NCBI GenBank assembly: GCA_937948985.1
Contig: CALFAK010000002.1
Location: 1-34,074 of the forward strand
Length of the DNA stretch: 34,074 bases
Direction: 5' to 3'
Source: an uncultured Neomegalonema sp.
Lineage (GTDB): Bacteria > Pseudomonadota > Alphaproteobacteria > Rhodobacterales > Rhodobacteraceae
Shown: positions 15,986 through 24,372 of the stretch, piece by piece
Numbering within the stretch: position 1 is the first letter of the stretch
Layout of the letters: every line of letters starts with the position of its first letter
The notes under the pieces: model-generated
What the model saw: only the letters and a program-made list of their open reading frames with translations
What the model was told of the DNA's origin: nothing
Databases searched by the model: none
Made by a program: the position numbers and the translations under genes

Positions 15986-16011
15986 AAGGGCCGGACATTT
16001 CTCCGGCCTTT
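15986..16011 (+). terminator. Likely terminator of the TRAP operon
   Basis: GGCCGGA and TCCGGCC form a 7-bp perfect stem around a 6-base loop, extended by AAG/CTT-type pairs, just after the large-permease stop and before trmFO. The T-run is short (TTT), so termination may be partial. Confidence 0.6.
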
Positions 16012-16049
16012 GCTATGGCAAATTCCAAATGTGATAGGCGGGAATTCCG

Positions 16050-17414
16050 ATGACACGACCCATCCACATTATCGGCGGCGGTATGGCGGGCTGCGAGGCG
16101 GCATGGCAAGCGGCATCACTTGGCGCACAAGTCATCCTACACGAGATGCGCCCCGAACGTGGAACCCATGCCCACCAGACGGATGGACTAGCCGAGTTGG
16201 TTTGCTCAAACTCCTTCCGCTCCGATGACCACGAGACCAACGCCGTTGGGCTGCTGCACCACGAGATGCGACAGGCGAACTCCATCATTATGGCCACGGC
16301 GGATAAGCATTCTTTGCCTGCAGGGGGCGCGCTGGCCGTAGATCGCGACGGCTTCTCGCAAGCGATCACGGCCACACTCGCCGCCCACCCCAATGTCACG
16401 TTGGAGCGATCTGAAGTGCAAGGCTTGCCCCCCGCCGAGTGGGAAAACGTCATCATCGCCACTGGTCCGCTGACCTCGCCTTCGCTGGCTGAAGCCATCG
16501 CTGCGCGCACGGGGGCGGAAAGCCTTGCCTTCTTTGACGCTATCGCTCCGATCATCCATGCAGACAGTGTTGATCTCAGCAAGGCTTGGTATCAATCACG
16601 TTATGATAAAGGTGAGACCGAAGCTGATCGCACGGCGTATCTCAACTGCCCTTTGACGCGCGAGCAATATGAGGGCTTCATTGACGCGCTTCTAGCCGCT
16701 CCCAAGACCGAATTCAAGGATTGGGAGAAGGACACGCCTTACTTCGAGGGGTGCCTGCCGATCGAAGTCATGGCCGAGCGTGGGCGCGAAACCCTGCGTT
16801 TTGGCCCGCTCAAACCCGTCGGCCTCACCAACGCGCACCAGCCCGACATCAAAGCCTATGCTGTCGTTCAGCTGCGCCGGGAAAACGCGCTTGGCACGCT
16901 GATGAATCTCGTCGGCTTCCAAACCAAAATGAAGCACAGCGCACAGGTCGAGGTTTTGCGCACGATACCGGGCCTGGAAAAAGCTGAATTCGCAAGGCTG
17001 GGCGGTATTCATCGTAACACCTTTATTAACAGCCCCGAATTACTAGACGGCTCAATGCGCCTCAAGGCCGAACCACGCTTGCGCTTTGCAGGCCAAATCA
17101 CTGGCGTTGAGGGCTACGTTGAATCGGCTAGCATGGGCTTGCTGGCGGGCCGTTTCGCGGCGGCGGAGGCGTTGGGCTTCACCCAAGCCCCGCCACCCGC
17201 CGATACCTCGCATGGGGCTTTGCTCAATCACATCTCCGGCGGGGCGGAGGCGGATTTGTTCCAGCCAATGAACGCCAATTTCGGCCTGTTTCCGCCCCTC
17301 ACTGACGATGTGCGCAAAGGGCGGCGCGGAAAAAAAGACCGCCAGCGTGCTTACACCGACCGGGCTAAAACGTCATGGGCCGCGTGGCTCTCTGCCCAAG
17401 AAATGGCGGCGTAA
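16050..17414 (+). CDS. trmFO: Methylenetetrahydrofolate-tRNA-(uracil-54-C5)-methyltransferase TrmFO
   Basis: A 454-residue FAD enzyme that makes ribothymidine at position 54 of the tRNA T loop, using methylenetetrahydrofolate as the carbon donor. The N-terminal FAD-binding motif [12 protein letters not shown] is at 8-19. The catalytic region [11 protein letters not shown] (C52) and the second conserved cysteine in [13 protein letters not shown] are present, along with [10 protein letters not shown] and the C-terminal GLL.G motif ([11 protein letters not shown]). Length fits the family. The basic C-terminus ([17 protein letters not shown]) is typical. TrmFO replaces the SAM-dependent TrmA in many alphaproteobacteria. 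It follows the TRAP terminator and is probably its own unit. Confidence 0.95.
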   Translation: MTRPIHIIGGGMAGCEAAWQAASLGAQVILHEMRPERGTHAHQTDGLAELVCSNSFRSDDHETNAVGLLHHEMRQANSIIMATADKHSLPAGGALAVDRDGFSQAITATLAAHPNVTLERSEVQGLPPAEWENVIIATGPLTSPSLAEAIAARTGAESLAFFDAIAPIIHADSVDLSKAWYQSRYDKGETEADRTAYLNCPLTREQYEGFIDALLAAPKTEFKDWEKDTPYFEGCLPIEVMAERGRETLRFGPLKPVGLTNAHQPDIKAYAVVQLRRENALGTLMNLVGFQTKMKHSAQVEVLRTIPGLEKAEFARLGGIHRNTFINSPELLDGSMRLKAEPRLRFAGQITGVEGYVESASMGLLAGRFAAAEALGFTQAPPPADTSHGALLNHISGGAEADLFQPMNANFGLFPPLTDDVRKGRRGKKDRQRAYTDRAKTSWAAWLSAQEMAA

Positions 17415-17475
17415 CCGGACAGTAAGTTTACCGTTGTATTCCCGATGCATCCTTCTTCGTATTCGGTGACGCTTC

Positions 17476-18816
17476 GTGAAAATCTTGCTGGTCAGCTTCC
17501 ACTTCCCGCCCGATGCGCCTCTAGCCGCAACCCGCGCCCCCAAATTCGCGCGCTATTTGCTCGATAAGGATCATGATGTGCGCGTGCTTTGCGCGCGCGA
17601 GCCGCAGCCCAGCGTCACTCACGCACTTGAGATTGACGAGAGCCGCGTCATCCGTACCGACTGGCGCGATCTTGCGACAATCCCGAACGAGATATTGGGC
17701 CGCATGACGCCCAACCGATCCGCCCCAAGCTCTTCTACGTCATTATCCGCCACGTCAACAGCTCCTGCCGCCCCCAAACGTTGCAGCGCTTTGCGCTCCG
17801 GCCTGAGCGAGTTCTACCAATCCGCCATCTGCCGTCCTGACCGCCGTGCGGGTTGGCGTGCGCCCGCGCTGGCGGCTGCGAAAGAGCTATTCAAGACATG
17901 GCGCCCCGATCTGATCTACGCAACATGCCCGCCACACTCGGTCGCTCCCATTGCTGATCAGATCGCCGCACTTGCTGGTACACCGTTCGTAACCGAATTC
18001 CGCGACCGCTGGGGTTTAGATGCCTATTCCAACCACCCCGAATGGCGCAAACGGCTTGATGTAAAGCAAGAGGCGGCGGTGTTGTCCCGCGCTGCGGGAA
18101 TCGTAACCGTCTCACCTCTCTGGGCGCAAAGCTACGCCGACCGCTACGGTGCAGATCGGGTGGCTGTAGCAATGAACGGGTTTGATCCGGCGGATTACCC
18201 ACTCGAAACCGACGCCTCCCCCGCGCTGGATAAAGATCGTATCGAACTGCTCTACGCGGGCGCGCTCTATCCGGGCCGCCGAGATCCGCAAGTTGTTTTC
18301 AATGCGTTGCAAATGTTGGGTGATGATGCCAAGCGTGTGAAAATCACCATGCTCGGCAAGGATCTTGAGCCGGCTGTGAAAATGGCTGCAGATGCGGGCC
18401 TTGACGAGTGCCTCTACATCCTCCCTCCCGAACCGCACAAGCAAATCATTGCGCGACAGTATGCGGCAGATGCATTGTTGATGCTGCAATGGAATGACGA
18501 GCGCGACGCGGGCACGATTCCCGGTAAGCTGTTTGAGTGCATCGGTGCGCGCCGTCCTGTAATCGCAACGGGCTGGACCCAAGGCGTCGTTGGGCGCATT
18601 ATCATGAGGCGTAATCTCGGCGTTATCTCGAACGAGCCGCGCATTCTGGCCAACAAAATCTCCGCCCTTTTGAGCGAAAAACGCGCGCATGGCCGCATCG
18701 CTCCTTTGCCTGCTACCATTCGTGACGGGATGAGCCGTAGCGAACAATTCTCAACCCTCGATAATTTTCTTGCGGCGGCAGCTGGTGGTCAGTCTGAACA
18801 GATTGCCGCCGAATGA
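17476..18816 (+). CDS. Glycosyltransferase, GT-B fold (family 4-like)
   Basis: A 446-residue glycosyltransferase with a GTG start at 17476. The N-terminal domain opens KILLVSFHFPPDAPLAATRAP, a common GT4 beginning for enzymes of exopolysaccharide synthesis. The C-terminal donor domain includes ELLYAGALYPGRRDP (about residue 255), a KLFE.IGARRPV motif (about 351-360) with the donor-binding glutamate, and YADALLMLQW before it. A Ser/Thr/Pro-rich linker at about 78-100 looks disordered. It probably acts at the inner face of the membrane on a lipid-linked glycan. Donor and acceptor are unknown. Its stop overlaps the start of the flippase gene (ATGA), supporting a shared pathway. Confidence 0.85.
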   Translation: MKILLVSFHFPPDAPLAATRAPKFARYLLDKDHDVRVLCAREPQPSVTHALEIDESRVIRTDWRDLATIPNEILGRMTPNRSAPSSSTSLSATSTAPAAPKRCSALRSGLSEFYQSAICRPDRRAGWRAPALAAAKELFKTWRPDLIYATCPPHSVAPIADQIAALAGTPFVTEFRDRWGLDAYSNHPEWRKRLDVKQEAAVLSRAAGIVTVSPLWAQSYADRYGADRVAVAMNGFDPADYPLETDASPALDKDRIELLYAGALYPGRRDPQVVFNALQMLGDDAKRVKITMLGKDLEPAVKMAADAGLDECLYILPPEPHKQIIARQYAADALLMLQWNDERDAGTIPGKLFECIGARRPVIATGWTQGVVGRIIMRRNLGVISNEPRILANKISALLSEKRAHGRIAPLPATIRDGMSRSEQFSTLDNFLAAAAGGQSEQIAAE

Positions 18817-20324
18817 GCGGGCAATCGCTCTCGCGTAAGATGGCGGGCGGGGCGGCGTGGATGATCGGTGCGCGCATGGTCATGCGCTTGTCCGGCCTCA
18901 TCAATATAATGATCCTCGCGAGGTTGCTGCCCCCGGCGGAGTTCGGCGTCGTTGGTCTGACGGTCGCGTTTATTGCTGCTTTCGAGGCAATGAGCGACAT
19001 GTCACTGAACGCCGCCATCGTGCGGCACCCCGCCCCGCAGCCAAAACATTACAACACCGTCTGGACCCTTATGGTCCTGCGTGGCCTGCTTCTCGGCGGT
19101 ATCGCCCTGGTGGCGGCAAAGCCCCTCGCTGCGTTTTACGGTGATGAAACGCTGGCCTATGTCGCCTACGCTTTGGCGGCGCAGCAAATCATTCTGGGTC
19201 TACTCAATCCCGGCGTGTCGGACTTTCAGCGCAACTTCAATTTCCGCACCGACTTCATCTATCTGGCCGTGCGCAAACTGGCCAGTACGGTCGCGTGCGT
19301 GGGTGTTGCACTTACAATCTGGCCCGATTATCGCGCTCTCGTCGCGGGATTGTTGACGGGCAGCTTGGCCACGATAATCAGTTCCTACTGGCTACACCCC
19401 TACCGCCCGCGCCCGTCGCTGAAGGCATTTGCGGAGATTTTCGGTTTCTCGAAATGGATGCTTGCGACCAACCTGCTGCAATTCGCCCAACGTCGTGCAG
19501 ATACGTTTATTTTGGGCAAAACACTTGGCCTGACTGCGCTTGGGATTCATGCGCTGGCGATGGAGCTGGCCAATCTGGTCGCTACCGAATTCGCAATGCC
19601 CCTGCGCCGCGCCTTCATGCCCGGCTATTCAAAACTGCAAGACAAGCAAGCCGAATTGCGCGCGCAGTTCTGCATGGCCTATGGCGCGGCGATGGTGATT
19701 GCCGTGCCGTTTGCGGTGGGGGTGGCCTCCGTAGCAGAACCCGCGATCCGATTGGCGTTCGGTGGCGATTGGATGCAAGCCGTCTCGCCTTTGCGTGTGC
19801 TGGCGTTCAACGGATTATTCGGGGCATCCGCCGTCTTCTGCTGGCCTGTCATCGTGGCAATGGGGCAGCCACGCCGCCTTGCTCCGCTGCAACTGCTGTC
19901 CCTGCTTGTCGGCGCGCCTGCAATCTACTTCGCTTCCCTCGAATGGGGGCTGACCGGGGCCGCGTGGGCTATGACGGGGATGAGCGCGCTTTACGCCCTG
20001 CTGGTCATGCGCGTCGTACTGCGTTTGATGCAGGCTCCGGCAGAGATGGTCTTATCATGGATGCCCCGCGTGTTGGCTGCAGCACTTGTGATGGCCCTCA
20101 GCCTGCGCGCCTTGCAAGCCACATTGCCAGCCATCGACACGGCGGGCGCGGCAGGCCTGTCCTTTACCACAAGCATTGCCGCCGGTGTGATTACTTACCC
20201 GCTGGCACTCATGGCGCTGTGGGCGTTATCTGGTAAGCCGGAGGGGCCGGAGGCGATGGTGCTGCGGTTGGTCCGTGCGAAACTCGGCTCACCCGCCAAA
20301 GAAAGCGCGTCGCAGAAAGTTTAA
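18813..20324 (+). CDS. Oligosaccharide/lipopolysaccharide flippase (Wzx/PST-type)
   Basis: A 503-residue polytopic membrane protein of the MATE/polysaccharide-transport class, with 12-14 hydrophobic segments. The start MSGQSLSRKMAGGAAWMIG...MRLSGLINIMILARLLPPAEFG is typical of lipopolysaccharide biosynthesis flippases that move undecaprenyl-linked glycans to the periplasm. FGFSKWMLATNLLQFAQRRAD..ILGK is the repeat-half motif. The gene overlaps the upstream glycosyltransferase by four bases. Its last 36 bases overlap the convergent tauE gene. No polymerase (wzy) is adjacent, so the pair may serve a pathway encoded elsewhere. Confidence 0.87.
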   Translation: MSGQSLSRKMAGGAAWMIGARMVMRLSGLINIMILARLLPPAEFGVVGLTVAFIAAFEAMSDMSLNAAIVRHPAPQPKHYNTVWTLMVLRGLLLGGIALVAAKPLAAFYGDETLAYVAYALAAQQIILGLLNPGVSDFQRNFNFRTDFIYLAVRKLASTVACVGVALTIWPDYRALVAGLLTGSLATIISSYWLHPYRPRPSLKAFAEIFGFSKWMLATNLLQFAQRRADTFILGKTLGLTALGIHALAMELANLVATEFAMPLRRAFMPGYSKLQDKQAELRAQFCMAYGAAMVIAVPFAVGVASVAEPAIRLAFGGDWMQAVSPLRVLAFNGLFGASAVFCWPVIVAMGQPRRLAPLQLLSLLVGAPAIYFASLEWGLTGAAWAMTGMSALYALLVMRVVLRLMQAPAEMVLSWMPRVLAAALVMALSLRALQATLPAIDTAGAAGLSFTTSIAAGVITYPLALMALWALSGKPEGPEAMVLRLVRAKLGSPAKESASQKV

Positions 20325-21071
20325 TCCGGCCAGCACCAGTACGGTCAGGATGATCTTGCGAAACGTCTCGGCGGGTAAGCGGTCCTGTATCGTCTGCCCC
20401 AACCGCATCCCGATCGCGGCGGGAATCAGCATCAGTGCAGAGATTGTGGCCGTTGTCTTGTTCAAAACGCCTGTACTCGCGTGACCGCCGATAAACGGAA
20501 TCGCGCCCAGCAAAAAAGTGACCCCGCAAGTTCGCACAAACACCCGTTTCGGCAGGTTCAGCGACATTAGCATCATCAGGATCGGTGGTCCCCACGCCCC
20601 AGATATTCCACCAAAAAAACCGCCTGTAGTACCCGCAACGATATCCGCCGCAGGACGCGGCGGATTGGCGGGGCGCCAACCGAACAGTTGTACGATGGCA
20701 AAGCTACTTAAGCCCAACCCCATGATAATATAGAAAACACGTGGCTCCAGATGCGGCAATAACTGGGTCGATGCGAACAGTGAGACCAGCATCACCCCGA
20801 TTACAACGCGGAACTCCTTCAGCGTTTCAACCGCAACGCCCATGCCGTCCCGCGCGCTCTGCCAGATATTCATGACGAGGCCGGGCAGCGCCATATATGC
20901 AACTGCGACCTCGGGGGGGAGCGCAAGCGTCGCGATGGCAACGGACACCGTGGGCAGGGCAAAGCCGATAGCGCCCTTGACGAAGCCGCCCAGTAAATAG
21001 GCAAAGACAGCGATACTCATGGCCGTCGCACCGTAAGCTGCAACAGAGTCAGAGATCGCCGCTCCGATCAT
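20289..21071 (-). CDS. TauE/SafE-family anion transporter
   Basis: A 260-residue membrane protein with about eight hydrophobic segments, matching the sulfite exporter TauE/SafE family (export or uptake of small anions such as sulfite or sulfoacetate). The family motifs GGFVKGAIGFALPTVSV (N-terminal repeat) and GGFFGGISGAWGPPILMMLM (second repeat) are clear. I chose the ATG at 21071 because it overlaps the rsmB stop (ATGA); the longer in-frame start at 21128 lies inside rsmB and adds an arginine-rich non-family stretch. The substrate is unknown. It is last in an apparent htpX-rsmB-tauE transcript. Confidence 0.85.
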   Translation of the reverse strand: MIGAAISDSVAAYGATAMSIAVFAYLLGGFVKGAIGFALPTVSVAIATLALPPEVAVAYMALPGLVMNIWQSARDGMGVAVETLKEFRVVIGVMLVSLFASTQLLPHLEPRVFYIIMGLGLSSFAIVQLFGWRPANPPRPAADIVAGTTGGFFGGISGAWGPPILMMLMSLNLPKRVFVRTCGVTFLLGAIPFIGGHASTGVLNKTTATISALMLIPAAIGMRLGQTIQDRLPAETFRKIILTVLVLAGLNFLRRAFFGG

Positions 21072-22366
21072 TCCACGCGCCGGATTCGCGCCGCGAAAAA
21101 CCCGTCCACGCCGCCAATATCGGGCCATTGCGAGGGCAGGGTGCGCAGCGCCCCGTCGCGAATCATCTCCGCCGGAACCCCGTCCGCTTCCGCATCCAGC
21201 GGATCAAGCCGCGCGTCGGGTTGCGCGGCCAGCATCGCCTCAACCCGCTGCATTCCCTCTTCGGGCAACAGCGAGCATGTCACGAAAATGAGCGTCCCGC
21301 CGGGCGCAAGCCACTTGAACGCCTTGGTTAGCAACGCATCCTGCAATGGTTTCAGCGCATTCAACGCCCCGCCGCTTTTCAGATGCGGCAGGTCAGGGTG
21401 ACGGCGGATCGTCCCCGTGGCCGAGCACGGCGCATCCAGTAGGATCGCCTCGAATTGCTGTTCCGGCTCCCAATCCAACGCATCTCCGATGACCACATGA
21501 ACGCTCAGGCGCGTACGCAAAAGATTCTCGCGCATCTTGCGCATCCGCGCTTTCGACAGGTCCAGCGCGGTTACTTTCGCCCCTGCGGCGGCCAACTGCA
21601 TCGTCTTGCCACCGGGCGCGGCGCACAGGTCGAGAACCCGTTTTCCTCGCAGTTTGCCGAGCATTTGCACGGGTATTGCGGCGGCGGCATCCTGCACCCA
21701 CCACGCCCCGTCCTCAAACCCGTCCAGCGCGGGAACAGCTCCGGCGGCGTTCAGGCGGATTGATCCCGTCGGCGTCAACCGCCCACCCAGCTTTTCGGCC
21801 CATTCCGCTTCATTCTCGCGCGGGGTCAGGTCCAGCGGCGCGCCATTGCGATGGGCGGCGGCAATCGCGCGGGCCTCATCCTCACCGTAAGCGGTCTTCA
21901 GCCGCTCCCACAGCCACGCGGGCGTATCGGCGGAATCGCAGTCGATTTCGTCAAAGATTCGCGTGCCATGCTCGGCCATCCGGCGGCAAACGGCGTTTAT
22001 CATCCCCGACAGTCGTTGCGTTGTCGGTAGGCTTTTCGCCAGCCGTACCGCAGAGTCCACGGCGGCATGAGGTGCCGTATCCAGCGCCAGCAATTCCGCC
22101 CCTGCCAGCCGCATAATCTGCACACCGAGCCGGTTTTTCCCCACGGGCCGTTTCTCGACAAAGCGATCAATCACCGCATCAATCGATCCCAGCCGCCTCA
22201 GCGTCGTCAGAACCAGCATCCGCGCAAATGCCGCGTCACGATCTTCCAGCTTCTCCAGTTTCGCCTCGCGCCACGCAAGGTCAAGCGGCTGATCACGGTC
22301 GAGCACAGCGTCAAGAGCGATCAGGGCGGCATGGCGGGCTTTTTGGCCGGGGGCGTTCACTGCCAC
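21068..22366 (-). CDS. rsmB: 16S rRNA (cytosine-967-C5)-methyltransferase RsmB
   Basis: A 432-residue SAM-dependent m5C methyltransferase. The N-terminal NusB-like RNA-binding domain covers about 1-140 ([23 protein letters not shown]). The Rossmann domain has motif [16 protein letters not shown], motif [11 protein letters not shown], motif [17 protein letters not shown] (release cysteine) and motif [13 protein letters not shown] (nucleophile cysteine). Fmu/RsmB is the closest family; RsmF-like paralogs lack the NusB domain. The start ATG overlaps the 3' end of htpX by 10 bases. Confidence 0.93.
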   Translation of the reverse strand: MAVNAPGQKARHAALIALDAVLDRDQPLDLAWREAKLEKLEDRDAAFARMLVLTTLRRLGSIDAVIDRFVEKRPVGKNRLGVQIMRLAGAELLALDTAPHAAVDSAVRLAKSLPTTQRLSGMINAVCRRMAEHGTRIFDEIDCDSADTPAWLWERLKTAYGEDEARAIAAAHRNGAPLDLTPRENEAEWAEKLGGRLTPTGSIRLNAAGAVPALDGFEDGAWWVQDAAAAIPVQMLGKLRGKRVLDLCAAPGGKTMQLAAAGAKVTALDLSKARMRKMRENLLRTRLSVHVVIGDALDWEPEQQFEAILLDAPCSATGTIRRHPDLPHLKSGGALNALKPLQDALLTKAFKWLAPGGTLIFVTCSLLPEEGMQRVEAMLAAQPDARLDPLDAEADGVPAEMIRDGALRTLPSQWPDIGGVDGFFAARIRRVE

Positions 22367-23295
22367 GGGTTTTCACGACGCTGATCTGGTGCGGTACGCG
22401 GCTTGCGTGAGGCGGGTTGAGGCTTCGCAGGCGGTTGGGGCAGGGGGAAAGCAGATCTTTGCCCCATTTCCTTCGCCAACGCCTTCAACGCTGCGATCCG
22501 ATTTTCCATATTCGGATGGGTCGAAAACAGTGAGTCCATAGTTCCCCCGGACAGCGGATTTACAATAAACATATGTGCGCTTGCCGGAAACCGTTGGGCG
22601 CTCGTCATCGTCTTATGCGCATTTGAGATTTTTACCAATGCGCTCGCAAGCCACAGGGGATTGCCGCAAATCTGTGCACCCATTCGATCCGCCGCATATT
22701 CGCGCGTCCGGCTGATCGTCATTTGAATAATCATTGCAGCAAGCGGCGCCAGTATTGCCATTGCAATCGTGCCAATGCGCCCCAACGGGCGGTCTCTTCC
22801 TCCGCCAAAGAACAGCGAGAATTGTGACAGCATAGAAATTGTGCCTGCAAAAGTTGCGGATAGTGTCATGATAAGTGTATCGCGGTTTTTTATATGCGCC
22901 AGTTCATGTGCGATCACACCTGCGAGTTCGTCCGTTGACAACGTTTCTACAATACCTGTCGTAATTGCCACCGCTGCGTTTTCAGGGTCTCGACCTGTTG
23001 CAAAGGCATTCGGTTGCGCACCTTCAATCAGGTAAATCTTTGGCATCGGCAACTCGGCATTGCGCGCAAGTTGCGCAACCATTTCAAATATTTGCGGCGC
23101 ATCCCCTGCGTTAATGAGCTGCGCTTTGTGTAGCCGCAGCGCTAATTTGTCAGATTTCCACCAAGCGAACAGGTTGGTTGCCGCGGCAAATGTCAGGGCG
23201 ATCAGCATACCGCTTTGGCCACCAATGGAGAAACCCACAACCAGAAACAGGGCAGTCATAGCTGCCATAAGTAACACTGTCTTGAAGCGGTTCAT
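22357..23295 (-). CDS. htpX: Membrane zinc metalloprotease HtpX (M48B)
   Basis: A 312-residue protease of inner-membrane quality control. Two N-terminal TM segments lie at about 7-45 ([15 protein letters not shown] and the next). The zinc site HELAH is at 130-134 with the third ligand in SRTREYAAD, and two further hydrophobic segments lie at about 147-190. Motifs are complete. The C-terminal tail is proline- and lysine-rich ([16 protein letters not shown]). It is divergent from the SDHAF4-msrA pair and overlaps rsmB by 10 bases. Confidence 0.95.
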   Translation of the reverse strand: MNRFKTVLLMAAMTALFLVVGFSIGGQSGMLIALTFAAATNLFAWWKSDKLALRLHKAQLINAGDAPQIFEMVAQLARNAELPMPKIYLIEGAQPNAFATGRDPENAAVAITTGIVETLSTDELAGVIAHELAHIKNRDTLIMTLSATFAGTISMLSQFSLFFGGGRDRPLGRIGTIAMAILAPLAAMIIQMTISRTREYAADRMGAQICGNPLWLASALVKISNAHKTMTSAQRFPASAHMFIVNPLSGGTMDSLFSTHPNMENRIAALKALAKEMGQRSAFPLPQPPAKPQPASRKPRTAPDQRRENPWQ

Positions 23296-23382
23296 GCTTC
23301 TTTTGTCCTATCTTCGCCTTCATTGGCAATCATTTGATCCTACATAGTGAGAGTGGATATGGATTTTCAGGTGAGATCAAGG

Positions 23383-23559
23383 ATGACGACTGAAAAAACG
23401 CCTGATCCTGCTGTTGCGGAGCGTGCGCTACAGGAGGCTCGGATGCGGCGGGAACAGGAGCGCGACTTATCGCTACCATCAGAAAATGGTGGACCGCGAG
23501 GTGCTGAACCTGTGCGCTATGGAGATTGGGAAAAGGATGGGATCGCTTATGACTTTTAA
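23383..23559 (+). CDS. DUF1674 / succinate dehydrogenase assembly factor 4-like protein
   Basis: A 58-residue protein ending in the family signature GGPRGAEPVRYGDWEKDG followed by IAYDF. Its eukaryotic relatives (SDHAF4, Sdh8) bind flavinylated SdhA before complex II assembly, so a bacterial role in succinate dehydrogenase maturation is a family inference. The start is chosen at ATG 23383, which follows AGGTGA; earlier in-frame GTG or ATG codons (23347, 23359) would add up to 12 residues. Its stop overlaps the msrA start region by 11 bases. Confidence 0.85.
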   Translation: MTTEKTPDPAVAERALQEARMRREQERDLSLPSENGGPRGAEPVRYGDWEKDGIAYDF

Positions 23560-24238
23560 TTTTGAAATTATCAAACGCCGGTTGGTGGGCATTGTCGCCG
23601 TCGGAGCGCTGTCATGTGGTCTGGTAATCGCATCGATGCCATTTACCGCGAGTGCCGCAGAATATGGAAAATTACCGAAGATTGAAGATGGCCAAAAAGT
23701 TGCTATTTTCGCGGGTGGCTGTTTTTGGTGTGTTGAGTCGGATTTTGATAAAATACCCGGCGTTATTGCGACGACATCGGGCTACATAGGCGGCAGCGTG
23801 ACCCGGCCCAGCTATAAGCAAGTATCCTATACGGAGACCGGTCATTATGAAGCGGTTCATATCGTTTATGATCCAGAAAAAGTCAGTTATGATAAGCTAT
23901 TGACCGCATTTTGGCATTCCGTTGATCCTACGGATGACGGCGGCCAATTTTGTGATCGGGGAACTTCGTATAAAAGCGCTGTTTTTGCCGTTGATGATGC
24001 GCAGCGCGAAGCTGCAGAAAGCTCAAAAGACGCCTTGGAAGCGGCAAAAGTTCTTGATGACCCGATTGTAACGCCAATCCTTGATGTTGCACCTTTCTAT
24101 CCTGCTGAATCCTATCATCAGGATTACTACAAAAAGAGCAGTTTGCGTTATTCTCTGTATCGCAATGGCTGTGGCCGCGACCGACGTGTTCGTGAAGTCT
24201 GGGGCGATATGGCTTTTAAGGGCATCAAAGACCACTGA
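23549..24238 (+). CDS. msrA: Exported peptide methionine sulfoxide reductase MsrA
   Basis: A 229-residue MsrA reducing the S-epimer of methionine sulfoxide in proteins. The active-site motif GCFWC is at 57-61 (catalytic C58), followed by SGYIGG and TGHYEAVHIVYDPE; the resolving cysteine is about C208 in NGCGRDRR. Residues 1-36 look like a signal peptide: KRR near residue 9, a hydrophobic stretch, and TASA before AEYGK. The enzyme is therefore predicted to be periplasmic. I chose the ATG at 23549, inside the SDHAF4-like gene; longer in-frame starts (23414, 23537) would put unrelated residues before the signal peptide. No msrB is adjacent. Confidence 0.92.
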   Translation: MTFNFEIIKRRLVGIVAVGALSCGLVIASMPFTASAAEYGKLPKIEDGQKVAIFAGGCFWCVESDFDKIPGVIATTSGYIGGSVTRPSYKQVSYTETGHYEAVHIVYDPEKVSYDKLLTAFWHSVDPTDDGGQFCDRGTSYKSAVFAVDDAQREAAESSKDALEAAKVLDDPIVTPILDVAPFYPAESYHQDYYKKSSLRYSLYRNGCGRDRRVREVWGDMAFKGIKDH

Positions 24239-24259
24239 CAATCCGTTTTGCGAGCCTTG

Positions 24260-24286
24260 CGCCGTACCTACGTCAGAGGTACGGCG
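24260..24286 (+). terminator. Hairpin after msrA, possible terminator
   Basis: CGCCGTACCT and AGGTACGGCG form a perfect 10-bp stem with a 7-base loop, 22 bases after the msrA stop. There is no U-run after it, so it may act with Rho, stabilise the 3' end or be a regulatory site upstream of the UDP-glucose dehydrogenase gene. Confidence 0.5.
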
Positions 24287-24372
24287 TACATTCTTGAAAC
24301 CATATCCTAACATTAGGACGGTATCAGGCATAGGCACGGATAACCGTGCGACCGGGCAAAGCGGAGATAAAG

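Noticed and set aside
15100-16056. 318-codon minus-strand open frame under the TRAP permease tail
   Set aside because: It is antisense to the C-terminal extension and shows no family resemblance. The plus frame continues without interruption from a certain gene, so the plus strand is preferred, although the tail itself is of unknown function.
19295-20236. 313-codon plus-strand open frame
   Set aside because: It lies wholly inside the flippase gene in another frame and has an Arg/Cys-rich shadow composition; the flippase frame shows clear family motifs.
23414-23548. Longer start of msrA
   Set aside because: The added 45 residues are a frame-shifted reading of the SDHAF4-like gene, and a signal peptide begins at the internal ATG.
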